Translations under genes and position numbers: made by a program
Source of the DNA: Bacillota bacterium
GTDB taxonomy: Bacteria; Bacillota; Clostridia; Lachnospirales; Lachnospiraceae
Reading direction: 5' to 3'
Assembly (NCBI GenBank): GCA_023393095.1
Contig: JAEWMT010000013.1
Location: 6,771 to 70,770, forward strand
DNA: 64,000 bases
Notes under the pieces: generated by a model
What the model was told of the DNA's origin: nothing
The model's input: the letters and a program-made list of their open reading frames with translations, nothing else
Database searches by the model: none
Part shown: piece after piece, positions 9,165-18,755 of the stretch
How positions within the stretch are numbered: the stretch's first letter is position 1
Layout of the letters: each line of letters starts with the position of its first letter

Positions 9165-10043
9165 TTATTGATTTACGATAGCTCTGTATCCCAAACGCAG
9201 CGCACCCATAATTCCGGGATTATCGCCTAACGCTGGTTCAACAATATATTGATCGATATTCTTCGTTATCACATCTGCATCCAGATAACCGTTCAGATTA
9301 GCAACTACGTTCCTTCTCACCAAAGGAAACAACTGCGGCTGATGCATAACTCCTCCCCAGAGAATAATGATATTAGGAGAAAGTGTAAGAATATAATTCG
9401 TAATTGCCTGAGCTATGTAGTAAGCCTCCATTTCCCATACCTCAGGCCTTTCTGCCAGCTCATGTCCTTTCTTACCCCAACGTCCTTCTATTGCCGGTCC
9501 TGCTGCCAGACCCTCCATACAATTGCTATGGTATGGGCAAAAGCCCTTATAGTGATCATCCTTGTGCCTGTTAACCAGGATATGTCCGGCTTCGGGATGA
9601 ATTAATCCATGAAGAGGACTGCCGTTGATGCAGATGCCCACTCCCACTCCAGTGCCAATCGTTATATAAACTGCTACTTCACAGTTTTTTGCTGCTCCCC
9701 AGGTCACTTCGCCAAGTGCAGCCCCGTTCACATCTGTATCAAATCCTATCGGAACCTTTAAGGCATCCTGGAAGGTCTTCACAATATTATAATTACGCCA
9801 AGCCAGCTTTGGAGTACTCGTGATCGTACCATAGGTCACGGAATTCTTATTCAGATCAATCGGACCAAAACATCCGATACCAAGTGCCTCAATTCCCTCA
9901 GATTTAAAAAATTCGATCATACCAGGAATCGTTTCCTCCGGTGTTTTCGTCGGAACAGTTATCTTCTTAAATATTTCACCATTTTCATTACCGACAGCAC
10001 ATACCATCTTCGTACCACCGGCTTCAATACCTCCAATTATCAT
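9165..10043 (-). CDS. ROK-family sugar kinase (fructokinase-like)
   Basis: This protein of about 292 residues begins MIIGGIEAGGTK, the ATP phosphate-binding motif of ROK kinases, and has the ITIGTGVGVG motif and a zinc-binding stretch HPEAGHILVNRH...C...H..C around residues 160-185. This version of the zinc site and the short length resemble the GmuE/ScrK-type fructokinases, which phosphorylate fructose (sometimes mannose). I start at the ATG 10043, eight bases from GGGAGG; a TTG five codons earlier is inside that binding site and is unlikely. It is a single-gene unit with its own promoter and terminator. Confidence 0.87.
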   Translation of the reverse strand: MIIGGIEAGGTKMVCAVGNENGEIFKKITVPTKTPEETIPGMIEFFKSEGIEALGIGCFGPIDLNKNSVTYGTITSTPKLAWRNYNIVKTFQDALKVPIGFDTDVNGAALGEVTWGAAKNCEVAVYITIGTGVGVGICINGSPLHGLIHPEAGHILVNRHKDDHYKGFCPYHSNCMEGLAAGPAIEGRWGKKGHELAERPEVWEMEAYYIAQAITNYILTLSPNIIILWGGVMHQPQLFPLVRRNVVANLNGYLDADVITKNIDQYIVEPALGDNPGIMGALRLGYRAIVNQ

Positions 10044-10190
10044 GCCGAAACCTCCCAATATAAGTCATTATTATAAGTAATGTTTATGTCAATCCGATAA
10101 GCAAATCATAGACATGATGATACTGATTATCTGGAACAACCTGATCAGAAATATCTATTTGAATTTCTAATTCGGTCGTACCATGCTCAT

Positions 10191-10217
10191 ATTATACCAA
10201 GATTATTATAAAATCAA
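10191..10217 (-). promoter_or_regulatory. Putative sigma-A promoter of the ROK kinase gene
   Basis: Minus strand: TTGATT, a 15-nt spacer and TATAAT with an extended -10 (TGGTATAAT). It lies about 150 nt upstream of the kinase start, leaving a fairly long leader. The extended -10 compensates for the short spacer. Inferred from sequence only. Confidence 0.5.
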
Positions 10218-10264
10218 GGGGGAGTGTTTCCTCATTTCTAGTCATAACAATATACTACTTCTAT

Positions 10265-10299
10265 TATCAATTGATAAATCATTCTTTTATCAATTGATA
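10265..10299 (-). terminator. Terminator overlapping the end of the alcohol dehydrogenase gene
   Basis: A 14-bp perfect stem, TATCAATTGATAAA paired with TTTATCAATTGATA over a 7-nt loop, begins inside the last codons of the dehydrogenase gene; the stop codon is in the loop. There is no strong U-run, but it closes the four-gene operon. Each arm is itself nearly palindromic around CAATTG. Confidence 0.55.
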
Positions 10300-11475
10300 T
10301 ATGTAATAAAGTTTGGTTTTATTTAAAATAACAGGTACGGGATATAGAGGATTAGCCTCTTTATAAGCCCGCTCTGCCATAACTGGTATGTCTTTTACAT
10401 CAATCCCTGTTATTTTATCCGGGATTCCCATCTTTCTGTTTAAGTTCTTAATTTCATTGATAAAAACTTGCGCATTATTTTTATCATCATCCTCTTTACT
10501 GAGCCCAACCAATTTTGAAAGCTTCGATAAGGGCTTATAAACCTTGCTGCCGTAATATTCGAGTACATATGGCATAATTACTGCATTTGCCAGTCCATGG
10601 GGAGTGGAATAGAAACCGCCTAAAGTATGTGCAATTGAATGAATATTGCCAACATATGCTCTGGTAAAAGCAAGTCCTGCTAAGTAAGCTGCATTTTGCA
10701 TGTTCTCCCTAGCTATTAGATTATCTCCATTAGAATATGCTTCAAATATATTCTCAAAAATCAGTTTAACAGCCATTTCACTATGCTTCTTTGTTTCTTT
10801 TGTATTACTATGGCCGATGTATGCCTCAATTGCATGCGTTAAAGCATCCATACCTGTCTGTGCAGTAATCTGAGGAGGAAGCTTCTGAGTGATACAAGGA
10901 TCCAGTACCGCATAAGACGGAATTAATGAAAAATCATTCATTGCGTATTTCTCATGTGTATTACTATCAACAATTACAGCTGCCAGAGTGGCCTCACTGC
11001 CTGTGCCTGAGGTTGTAGGCACTGCAAATAGGGTCGGTGTTTTTTTCCTTACCTTTAGGAGACCCTTCATCTTCGTTATCGATTTCTTGGGTCTGGCCAC
11101 TCTGGCTGCCACACCCTTTGCACAATCCATGGCGCTTCCACCGCCAATGCTAACAATTCCGCTGCACTTATTCTCATGATACAGCTTCAGAGCTTCTTCA
11201 ATATTATTAATTGTAGGGTTGGGCACGGTCTTATCATATGTAACATATTTAATTCCAGACTGATTCATTTGTTGTAATAACGGTGTTAATAGACCGGCCA
11301 ATATAATACCTTGATCAGTAACAATCAATACGCAGTCAATATGACACAACTTTATTTGTTTTGGAAGCTTTAATAAACTTTCCTGCCCTTGAATTAGCTG
11401 CGGTTTTCTCCACGGCAATACATTTGATACAAGCTTCATAACTTTTTGAAATAGTCTACAATAAATAAAATACAT
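10279..11475 (-). CDS. Iron-containing alcohol dehydrogenase
   Basis: This 398-residue protein belongs to the type III alcohol dehydrogenase family. It has the NAD-binding GGGSAMDCAKG motif near residue 112, TTSGTGSEAT, and the metal ligands in TGMDALTHAIEAY and NIHSIAHTLGGFYSTPHG. It would interconvert an aldehyde and an alcohol, such as acetaldehyde and ethanol, in fermentation. The ATG follows GGGGGAG at a good distance. It lies only 26 nt after the VWA-protein gene and probably shares its transcript, which is unusual because it has no obvious link to that module. The substrate cannot be read from the sequence. Confidence 0.92.
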   Translation of the reverse strand: MYFIYCRLFQKVMKLVSNVLPWRKPQLIQGQESLLKLPKQIKLCHIDCVLIVTDQGIILAGLLTPLLQQMNQSGIKYVTYDKTVPNPTINNIEEALKLYHENKCSGIVSIGGGSAMDCAKGVAARVARPKKSITKMKGLLKVRKKTPTLFAVPTTSGTGSEATLAAVIVDSNTHEKYAMNDFSLIPSYAVLDPCITQKLPPQITAQTGMDALTHAIEAYIGHSNTKETKKHSEMAVKLIFENIFEAYSNGDNLIARENMQNAAYLAGLAFTRAYVGNIHSIAHTLGGFYSTPHGLANAVIMPYVLEYYGSKVYKPLSKLSKLVGLSKEDDDKNNAQVFINEIKNLNRKMGIPDKITGIDVKDIPVMAERAYKEANPLYPVPVILNKTKLYYIYQLIKE

Positions 11476-11501
11476 AATTTCTCCCCCTTAATTTACTTCA
11501 G

Positions 11502-12893
11502 CTAAATAATTTCCTGCTGTTGTCTTCCGCTACTTACAACTTCGCTGACTTCCGATGCAATATCCACCATCTCAATCTTTTTTAACTTTTTAACCGCACC
11601 ATAAGGCACTTTTAACGATAGCTGATCCCCTCTCCCGGAGATAACCCACAGTATTTTATACCCTCTGGGAATTGTTTTAAGCTTATCTTCTCCTTTTCCA
11701 TCCGTAAAGTATACCAGAAGATTCACCCTGTTCTTATTCGCATATTCAAAAATCGGATTGAATTTTGTGCCTCCTCTTCTAGGATATCTTTCCTTGATAT
11801 GCTTTTCCGATTTAACTTTATAGATACGTCTAATTTCATCATCGCATTCAATAACCGTAATTTCATGATTATAGTTTTTTACAATGTTAAGTACTTCCTT
11901 CATTGCCTGTTTGAATTCCCCATCACTGATGCTCCCGCTGATATCAAGTGCAACCGTAATTTGGGCTTTATGACTTCTGAGTTCGCCTCTTAATTCCAGT
12001 CGTTCCGGCTGTCTTCTGTTTCTTCTTGAGATTGTCTTCTTTTTATTACTTTCTATTGTTCCCATTATCTTTTGAAGATACAGATTCCAAGGCAATTCTC
12101 CCCCGCTGTTTCTCAGTGCTGCTATCATACCAGTCAGACAAGATGGTATTTCACCTTTTTCGGAGTTATTAATGAACTTCTCCGTAAAATCCTGCAATGT
12201 TTTTTCATCAATCTCATTAGATTCTTCCCATATATCATGGGTTTTCCGGATACTATACTCCGTTTCTATTTTTTCTTTCTTGTCACTATCCTCTCCTGAT
12301 GCATCTTCCTCTTCCATGGAATCAAGGGCGTTCTGTATTTCTTCCACGTAATATTCAAAGGCTGCATAGGGCATAAGCTTTAACGCGAATTTAAAATTCA
12401 CCCATTCCAAAGTAGTAGCATATGAGGGAAGATTATTTAAGAATTTATTTACGACAATATCCATTGCCATATTAACCGCTAATGTACTATAGTTATTCTT
12501 ATATTCCTTTGCTCTTATTAAATGCATGGACACGATATGAAGGATCTCATGTTTGATCGTAGTTTCCATTTGATCTATGCTAAGGTTTAAAAACTGAATG
12601 GGATTAAAATAGATCACATATTTGGCTCCCTTAAAATTCACCGCAGAAGGGCCACCGATATTAAATCTTATTTCCCTGGACATCTGAAACAAAAAATATC
12701 CGTAGAAATTATCCCTGTCTTCCAAGAGGTTTAAATTGACCTTATCAATCAAAGCGTAAAATTCTTTTTTAAAGTCTTCAGGAATATTTATTATTGAGTC
12801 CTTATCTTTATTCTTAACCCGGTTATAGTTATCTATAATCTCCTTCGCTCTTTTGCGAAGCCCGTTTACTCCGCTGACATAATAATTGTCCAT
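11502..12893 (-). CDS. VWA-like protein with N-terminal metallopeptidase-like domain (DUF2201 type)
   Basis: This 463-residue protein has an N-terminal region with a zinc-peptidase-like motif HEILH plus a third His (H115, H119, H124), a charged Glu/Asp-rich linker around 190-230, and a C-terminal von Willebrand A-like domain with a complete MIDAS start DISGS (317-321) and YFTDGKG later. Proteins with this pair of domains (COG3864-like) are usually encoded next to a MoxR-type AAA ATPase, as here, where the genes are 3 nt apart. By analogy with RavA-ViaA and NorQ-NorD, the VWA partner probably links the ATPase to a client. Whether the HEXXH motif is catalytic is unknown. There is no signal peptide, so it is cytoplasmic. 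Confidence 0.85.
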   Translation of the reverse strand: MDNYYVSGVNGLRKRAKEIIDNYNRVKNKDKDSIINIPEDFKKEFYALIDKVNLNLLEDRDNFYGYFLFQMSREIRFNIGGPSAVNFKGAKYVIYFNPIQFLNLSIDQMETTIKHEILHIVSMHLIRAKEYKNNYSTLAVNMAMDIVVNKFLNNLPSYATTLEWVNFKFALKLMPYAAFEYYVEEIQNALDSMEEEDASGEDSDKKEKIETEYSIRKTHDIWEESNEIDEKTLQDFTEKFINNSEKGEIPSCLTGMIAALRNSGGELPWNLYLQKIMGTIESNKKKTISRRNRRQPERLELRGELRSHKAQITVALDISGSISDGEFKQAMKEVLNIVKNYNHEITVIECDDEIRRIYKVKSEKHIKERYPRRGGTKFNPIFEYANKNRVNLLVYFTDGKGEDKLKTIPRGYKILWVISGRGDQLSLKVPYGAVKKLKKIEMVDIASEVSEVVSSGRQQQEII

Positions 12894-12896
12894 ACT

Positions 12897-14027
12897 TTAT
12901 CCCCTTACTGGTAGATACGAATCAAAGTATAATTCGACAAAAGCTTCCTGTTCTATGGTCTCTTTGTATATTTCAGAATAGCTATTTCTAATATCCTTCA
13001 TGATTCCCACCCTTAAATCTACCGGATATATCTTTAATAGTTCAATGAAACGATTGATGTAATAGCTCCTGTCAAAAGCATCATTATTTATCTTTGCTTT
13101 CAGGTTTTTTAGAATATTTTTAGCAGAAATGTATAGTCTGGTATGGCTTTCCTTATTTATTCTTTCTATGAAAGATTCCGGAAACGAATCACCTGTAAAA
13201 ACATCTTCAAAGGTTATGATTGGACTGAAATCTGCTTCCATAAAGCTCATAAGCTCTTCTGCGATTAATTTTCCTACATTACCTTTCAATATATTTAAAA
13301 ATATAGATCTTGGTATGGTATCTTTTCTCTCCTTATAAATTTTATAAACCTTAGAGATCCTTTCATAACTTCTTGGAGTTGCACTGATATCTTCTTCGTT
13401 CGTTTTTTGTAAATATTCTGGGAATGTCGAGATAAATTCTATTACCTTTTGCTCAATCCCAGAAGCAATAGCCCATTCGATCCATTGCATATAATCCGGC
13501 TCCATGTAGAGCCATACAAACCGGTTCTCCTGTGCAGCATCCATATCAACAACCTGGTAATCAATATCTGAATCATATTTACCGGAAGGATTCATAGCAG
13601 CTAATATTTTTACCCCTTCCTCAACCTGATATCCGTTAATCTCCCTATTTAAGATCAGGTTCATAAGTTCCTGCTGCACGGTATGTTCACAACGATTGAT
13701 CTCATCGATAAATAAAAGGACGGTTCTTCCCTTCCCAATTTCTTTATCTAGTTCCCTTAGTTTATTATGTACCGCATAGATCGTGGTTTTTTTTACAACC
13801 TTATCTCCTTGGTCGTTTACTACAGCATAAGGCTCTATGGTTGGGAGGCCACCGATTTCACCTTCCTTCAAGAGATTTCCGTCAATAACAATCAAACTCC
13901 AATCGTTTTCCTTTGCAAGCTTCTTGGCTAAAGCTGTTTTTCCAATTCCGCTTTCACCAACAATTAAAGGTACTTCTCCTGTTTCCAGTACCAGCTCCAC
14001 ACTCTTTAATGTATCTATAAAATTCAT
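12897..14027 (-). CDS. MoxR-like AAA+ ATPase (AAA_5 type)
   Basis: This 376-residue ATPase has Walker A GESGIGKT (24-31), Walker B LLFIDE (about 104-109) followed by INRCEHTVQQELMNLI, a sensor-1-like AAMNPS stretch, and an AAA lid. It resembles the MoxR group, whose members act as chaperones that remodel or activate a client together with a VWA-domain protein. The start is an ATG after GGAGG. The VWA gene follows after 3 nt, and the repeat-protein gene precedes by 63 nt. It is distinct from the second MoxR protein of this window at 29570-30508, which pairs with a DUF58 protein. Confidence 0.9.
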   Translation of the reverse strand: MNFIDTLKSVELVLETGEVPLIVGESGIGKTALAKKLAKENDWSLIVIDGNLLKEGEIGGLPTIEPYAVVNDQGDKVVKKTTIYAVHNKLRELDKEIGKGRTVLLFIDEINRCEHTVQQELMNLILNREINGYQVEEGVKILAAMNPSGKYDSDIDYQVVDMDAAQENRFVWLYMEPDYMQWIEWAIASGIEQKVIEFISTFPEYLQKTNEEDISATPRSYERISKVYKIYKERKDTIPRSIFLNILKGNVGKLIAEELMSFMEADFSPIITFEDVFTGDSFPESFIERINKESHTRLYISAKNILKNLKAKINNDAFDRSYYINRFIELLKIYPVDLRVGIMKDIRNSYSEIYKETIEQEAFVELYFDSYLPVRG

Positions 14028-14090
14028 TTTTACCTCCGTCGTACTGTATGGCTATTCTTAGGCATTATGAGACTATGAGCATGACTATTC

Positions 14091-14891
14091 CTATTTCATC
14101 TTCAGTTTCTCATCAACAGTAATTTTCTTTGCCTGTTTACTTCCGTATCGATAAATCAGACTTAACTTGTCTATCTGCTTGATGACACTATCATCTATCG
14201 TATTATAATTTACAAAATCTCTGACATATTTCTCATCAACATCTTCCTTAGATAGTACTTCTTTTAGCACCTCTTCCAACTCATCCTTCGATATATCTTT
14301 GGCTATATATTTCAACACTAAAAAATTAACTTTCAAAAAATTCAGAATTTTATCTTTATCAATCTCATTTACAAAATTGAATGCTTCTTCATTTTTCTTA
14401 ACAGCAATCAGTTCTGCATGATGGGTCGGCTCTTTGATTAATCTTAAAGCATCATAGCTTATTCGTACTGCTTCTTCTTGGATACGATCTAAGGGTTCCT
14501 TGATGAACTTGATTGATTCATAATTATTTCTCACCGCTAGTAATTGCAATTCCTCAGTGGGATTATCGACATATTTGATTGCCCAACCGGCTTGACTAAT
14601 TGCTAATCGAATTACATGGTCGGTTGGATTCTTGATATGCTCGAGGTTAATCCAATTATCCTCTATCGCATTTATCATCATATCCTCTGTTGGGTTATTG
14701 ATAAATTGAATCGCTCGGGCATTATTTTTTATAGCTAATTCCTGCATCTTTCTGGTTGGATTATCTATGTATTCTAACAACAGGCCATTTTTCTTAATTG
14801 CTATCAGTTTCATCTCATCGGTAGGATTATCAATTGTTATGATGGCCTTTGGATTATTCTTTATCATTTCAAGCAACTTTATTAGTTCCAT
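14091..14891 (-). CDS. Alpha-helical protein of seven 22-residue repeats (DUF4116-like)
   Basis: This 266-residue protein contains seven uninterrupted repeats of exactly 22 residues between residues 22 and 175. Each starts N/E-P-T or a close variant, followed by a hydrophobic-A-[IV] position, a polar stretch and an aromatic/Ile end; examples are NPTDEMKLIAI and NPTEELQLLAV. This is the pattern of DUF4116-type repeats, which should stack as helical hairpins and form a protein-binding surface. The last 90 residues are Lys/Asp-rich and not repetitive. It is the first gene of the operon with the MoxR-like ATPase and VWA protein, so it may be an adaptor or client. No enzyme motif is visible. Confidence 0.8.
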   Translation of the reverse strand: MELIKLLEMIKNNPKAIITIDNPTDEMKLIAIKKNGLLLEYIDNPTRKMQELAIKNNARAIQFINNPTEDMMINAIEDNWINLEHIKNPTDHVIRLAISQAGWAIKYVDNPTEELQLLAVRNNYESIKFIKEPLDRIQEEAVRISYDALRLIKEPTHHAELIAVKKNEEAFNFVNEIDKDKILNFLKVNFLVLKYIAKDISKDELEEVLKEVLSKEDVDEKYVRDFVNYNTIDDSVIKQIDKLSLIYRYGSKQAKKITVDEKLKMK

Positions 14892-15055
14892 TCTGTCACT
14901 TCCTTTAATAATTAAAATTAATCTTTTATAATTTGGTATCTGTGATTATTCATTATTATAATTTATATATTAATTTAGTCAATCGAAATAGTGTAATTAT
15001 AGCAGGTTATAAAAAAGATTCAAACCAATGATCTGATTCTTTTTACACTGAGTTA

Positions 15056-15092
15056 AGAAAGGGCTACGATTTATAAAATCGTAGCCCTTTCT
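15056..15092 (-). terminator. Terminator of the pyruvate:ferredoxin oxidoreductase gene
   Basis: On the minus strand AGAAAGGGCTACGATTT pairs with AAATCGTAGCCCTTTCT over a very short loop, about 30 nt after the stop codon. It is followed by a mixed T-rich stretch. It separates this gene from the repeat-protein operon. Confidence 0.85.
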
Positions 15093-15120
15093 CTATTTAA
15101 TCCTATATTTAATCTAAAAA

Positions 15121-18100
15121 TTATTTATAAAGCTCAACTAATTTTAATAGATGATCGTAACGCTCTTTCGCAGCTTTCTCTGAATCACTAAACAGCTTAG
15201 CAGCTCTTTCAGGGAATGCTCTCTCAAGACGGGTATAACGTGTCTCGTTCTTGAGGAAATCTTGGTAGGTTCCATCGCCTGGCTTGGATGTCAATGTGAA
15301 TGGATTCTTTCCTTCTGCCTTAAGAGTAGGATTGAAGGAGAACAGATTCCAGTAACCAGATTTAACAGCTGACTTCATTTCGTCCTGGCAATGGTTCATG
15401 CCGCCCTTAACTCCGTGAAGTTCACAAGGAGCATAGCAGATGATTAAGGAAGGTCCGTTGTAAGCTTCTGCTTCAGCGATAACCTTAACCGTCTGTGCAG
15501 GGTTAGCACCAAGAGCTACCTGTGCTACATATACATAACCATAGCTCATAGCGATCTCAGCAAGGCTCTTCTTACCAATATCTTTACCGGAAGCAGCGAA
15601 CTGACAAACCTCACCGATGTTGGAAGCCTTGGATAACTGACCACCTGTATTTGAGTACATTTCTGTATCAAATACCATGATGTTTACATTCTCGCCGGAA
15701 GCGATAACATGGTCAAGACCACCGAAGCCGATATCATATGCCCAGCCGTCGCCGCCCATGATCCATACGGACTTCTTAGCAAGGTATTGTTTCTTATCAA
15801 GAACTTCTTTGGAAAGATCACAACCTGCAGCAGCTGCCTTCTCAAGTCCTGCGACTAATGCTTTTGCGTCAGCTGCATTTTCTCTTGTGCTATCTTTTGT
15901 CTCAAGGAACTTAGCAATTAATGCCTTAAGTTCAGCAGATGTCTTATCAGAAGCCTCGATCTCCTCAAGTTTAGCAATTACCTGCTCACGAAGAACCTTC
16001 TGTCCAAGGTACATACCAAAACCATGCTCAGCGTTATCCTCAAATAATGAGTTCGACCATGCAGGACCTTGTTTGGAGTCTTTGTTTACTGTATATGGAC
16101 AAGTTGCAGCAGGACCACCCCAGATGGAAGAACATCCTGTAGCATTGGAAATATACATCTGCTCACCGAAGAGCTGTGTTACTAAACGAGCATAAGATGT
16201 TTCAGCACATCCTGCACAGCTTCCTGAGAATTCAAGAAGAGGCTGATTGAACTGAGAGCCTTTCACGGTTGTATCTGCAGGCATTCCAGGTTTCTTACCT
16301 ACATTAGCAACTAAGTAATCAAATACCGGCTGCTCATGTGCCTGTGATTCCTGAGGTACCATCTTGATCGCCTTACCAGGTGCAGGACATACCGTAATAC
16401 ACTCGCCGCAACCCATACAGTCAAGAGGAGTTACGCTCATTGTAAATTTGTATTCGCTAGCCTTAGGCTTTGTATCTGCAAGTTTAATTTGGGAAGGAGC
16501 AGCTTTTACTTCTTCCTCATTTAACATGAACGGACGAATCGTAGCATGAGAACATACAAATGCACAGTTATTACACTGAATACATTTTGCTGCATCCCAC
16601 TCCGGAACTAATACTGCTGTACCACGTTTTTCGTATGCAGAAGCACCAAGTTCGAACTGACCATCTGCAAGATCCTTAAATGCGGATACTGGAAGGCTGT
16701 CACCATCCATTAAAGCAATAGGCTCAAGTAAGGTTCTAACCATTTTAACTGTCTGAGGAAGTCCTACAAGATCTGCAGTAGGAGCATCTGCTTCCGGATT
16801 AGTCCAAGATGCAGGAACCTCTACTTTGTGAAGAGCGTCTACACCGGCATCAATTGCCTTGTAGTTCATCTCAACAACTGCGTCACCCTTCTTGCCGTAG
16901 GATTTCTTTGCAGCTTCTTTCATAAACTTAATTGCTTCATCAATTGGCATAACATTTGCTAATTTGAAGAATGCAGATTGAAGAATGGTGTTGGTACGTT
17001 TACCCATACCGATTTCAATTGCCTTATCAATTGCATTAATCGTGTATAATTGAATCTTATTATCTGCAATGTATTTCTTTGCTGCAGCGTTCAGCTTAGA
17101 ATCAAGTTCCTCATCTGTCCACTGGCAGTTGATCATGAAGATACCGCCCGGTTTAACATCCTGAACCATCTTATAACCTTTAACAACATAAGAAGGATTA
17201 TGACATGCTACAAAATCTGCCTGGTTGATGTAGTAAGGGCTTCTAATCTTCTTGTCTCCAAAACGAAGATGGGAGATTGTAACACCGCCGGTCTTCTTGG
17301 AGTCATACTGGAAGTATGCCTGGATATATTTCTCTGTATGGTCACCGATAATCTTAGTAGAGTTCTTGTTAGCACCAACAGTACCGTCACCGCCAAGACC
17401 CCAGAACTTACACTCTACTGTACCTTTTGCAGATGTAATCGGAGCAGGTTTAACTTCCGGTAAGCTTAAATATGTAACATCATCTACAATACCAAGTGTA
17501 AAACGAGTCTTAGGAGCATCCTTCATTAATTCTGTATATACTGCAAATACGGATGACGGAGGCGTATCCTTGGAACCAAGTCCGTAACGTCCGTTTGTAA
17601 GAATAATATCATTTAATCCAGCCTCACGAAGAGTTGTTGCAACATCAAGGTACAGAGGCTCGCCTAATGCGCCAGGCTCTTTTGTACGGTCAAGTACGGC
17701 AATCTTCTTAGCTGTCTTAGGAAGAACCTTAAGAAGTGAGTTAGATACCCAAGGACGATAAAGACGAACTTTGATAAGTCCAACCTTCTCACCTGCAGCA
17801 GTTAAATAATCAATTACTTCTTCTGCTACGTCACAGATGGAACCCATTGCCACAATAACACGATCAGCATCCGGTGCACCATAGTAATTGAATAAGTCAT
17901 AATCTGTACCAAGTTTCTGATTAACCTTAGCCATATATTTCTCAACAATAGCCGGAAATGCATCATAAACAGTATTACATGACTCACGATGCTGGAAGAA
18001 TATATCACCATTCTCATGAGAACCACGCATAGCAGGTTTTTCAGGATTTAAAGCATAATCACGGAATGCTTTAACTGCATCCATGTCGCACATTTCTTTC

Positions 18101-18672
18101 AAATCAGCATAATCCCATGCTTCAATTTTCTGTACTTCGTGAGAGGTACGGAATCCGTCGAAGAAATTAAGTACCGGAACTTTGCCTTCAATTGTAGCAA
18201 GATGAGCAACTGCAGCTAAGTCCATTACTTCCTGAGGATTTGATTCAGCTAACATAGCAAAACCTGTCTGACGGCAGGCATATACATCACTATGATCGCC
18301 AAAGATGTTCAATGCATGTGAACTTACGGTACGAGCGGATACATGGAACACACTCGGAAGAAGTTCACCGGCGATTTTGTACATATTAGGGATCATCAGA
18401 AGAAGACCCTGAGAAGCTGTGAATGTTGTAGTAAGAGCACCTGCAGCAAGAGAACCATGAACAGTACCTGCAGCTCCTGCCTCTGATTGCATCTCAACAA
18501 CTTTGACCTGGTTACCAAAAATGTTTTTCTGACCTAAAGCGGACCATTGGTCAACAGAATCGGCCATTGGGCTGGAAGGTGTGATCGGATAGATACCAGC
18601 TACATCGGTAAATGCATAGGCGACGTGAGCGGCGGCGGTATTACCATCCATAGATTGTTTTTTTCTTGACAT
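15121..18672 (-). CDS. nifJ: Pyruvate:ferredoxin (flavodoxin) oxidoreductase
   Basis: This 1183-residue single-chain enzyme converts pyruvate and CoA to acetyl-CoA, CO2 and reduced ferredoxin, the central step of clostridial fermentation. It has the N-terminal domain with YPITPSSPMAD, two ferredoxin-type [4Fe-4S] motifs CIQCNNC (about 695) and CMGCGEC (about 751), the proximal-cluster motif CAGCAET (about 818) and the thiamine diphosphate site MGGDGWAYDIG. The length matches the family. The start follows AGGAGG. It is a single-gene unit with its own promoter and terminator. Codon use looks more biased than in its neighbours, in keeping with high expression. Confidence 0.98.
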   Translation of the reverse strand: MSRKKQSMDGNTAAAHVAYAFTDVAGIYPITPSSPMADSVDQWSALGQKNIFGNQVKVVEMQSEAGAAGTVHGSLAAGALTTTFTASQGLLLMIPNMYKIAGELLPSVFHVSARTVSSHALNIFGDHSDVYACRQTGFAMLAESNPQEVMDLAAVAHLATIEGKVPVLNFFDGFRTSHEVQKIEAWDYADLKEMCDMDAVKAFRDYALNPEKPAMRGSHENGDIFFQHRESCNTVYDAFPAIVEKYMAKVNQKLGTDYDLFNYYGAPDADRVIVAMGSICDVAEEVIDYLTAAGEKVGLIKVRLYRPWVSNSLLKVLPKTAKKIAVLDRTKEPGALGEPLYLDVATTLREAGLNDIILTNGRYGLGSKDTPPSSVFAVYTELMKDAPKTRFTLGIVDDVTYLSLPEVKPAPITSAKGTVECKFWGLGGDGTVGANKNSTKIIGDHTEKYIQAYFQYDSKKTGGVTISHLRFGDKKIRSPYYINQADFVACHNPSYVVKGYKMVQDVKPGGIFMINCQWTDEELDSKLNAAAKKYIADNKIQLYTINAIDKAIEIGMGKRTNTILQSAFFKLANVMPIDEAIKFMKEAAKKSYGKKGDAVVEMNYKAIDAGVDALHKVEVPASWTNPEADAPTADLVGLPQTVKMVRTLLEPIALMDGDSLPVSAFKDLADGQFELGASAYEKRGTAVLVPEWDAAKCIQCNNCAFVCSHATIRPFMLNEEEVKAAPSQIKLADTKPKASEYKFTMSVTPLDCMGCGECITVCPAPGKAIKMVPQESQAHEQPVFDYLVANVGKKPGMPADTTVKGSQFNQPLLEFSGSCAGCAETSYARLVTQLFGEQMYISNATGCSSIWGGPAATCPYTVNKDSKQGPAWSNSLFEDNAEHGFGMYLGQKVLREQVIAKLEEIEASDKTSAELKALIAKFLETKDSTRENAADAKALVAGLEKAAAAGCDLSKEVLDKKQYLAKKSVWIMGGDGWAYDIGFGGLDHVIASGENVNIMVFDTEMYSNTGGQLSKASNIGEVCQFAASGKDIGKKSLAEIAMSYGYVYVAQVALGANPAQTVKVIAEAEAYNGPSLIICYAPCELHGVKGGMNHCQDEMKSAVKSGYWNLFSFNPTLKAEGKNPFTLTSKPGDGTYQDFLKNETRYTRLERAFPERAAKLFSDSEKAAKERYDHLLKLVELYK

Positions 18673-18726
18673 TTGTAAATCCTCCTTTATTTCTTAAAGG
18701 TCATGATGGCCTATAAAATCGACAAT

Positions 18727-18755
18727 ATTTTAACATCTATTTGCTATTTTGTAAA
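18727..18755 (-). promoter_or_regulatory. Putative sigma-A promoter of the PFOR gene
   Basis: Minus strand: TTTACA, a 17-nt spacer, then TAAAAT, about 55 nt upstream of the start codon. The leader after it is short and carries the strong ribosome binding site. Read from the sequence only. Confidence 0.6.

Noticed and set aside
9249..9605. 118-codon plus-strand frame opposite the ROK kinase
   Set aside because: No start signal and it covers the conserved zinc-site codons of the real gene.
15677..16195. 172-codon open frame on the plus strand across the PFOR gene
   Set aside because: It is antisense to strongly conserved PFOR coding sequence, has no ribosome binding site and is a shadow of its codon bias.
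17050..17463. 137-codon plus-strand frame inside PFOR
   Set aside because: Same reason; composition mirrors the real gene.
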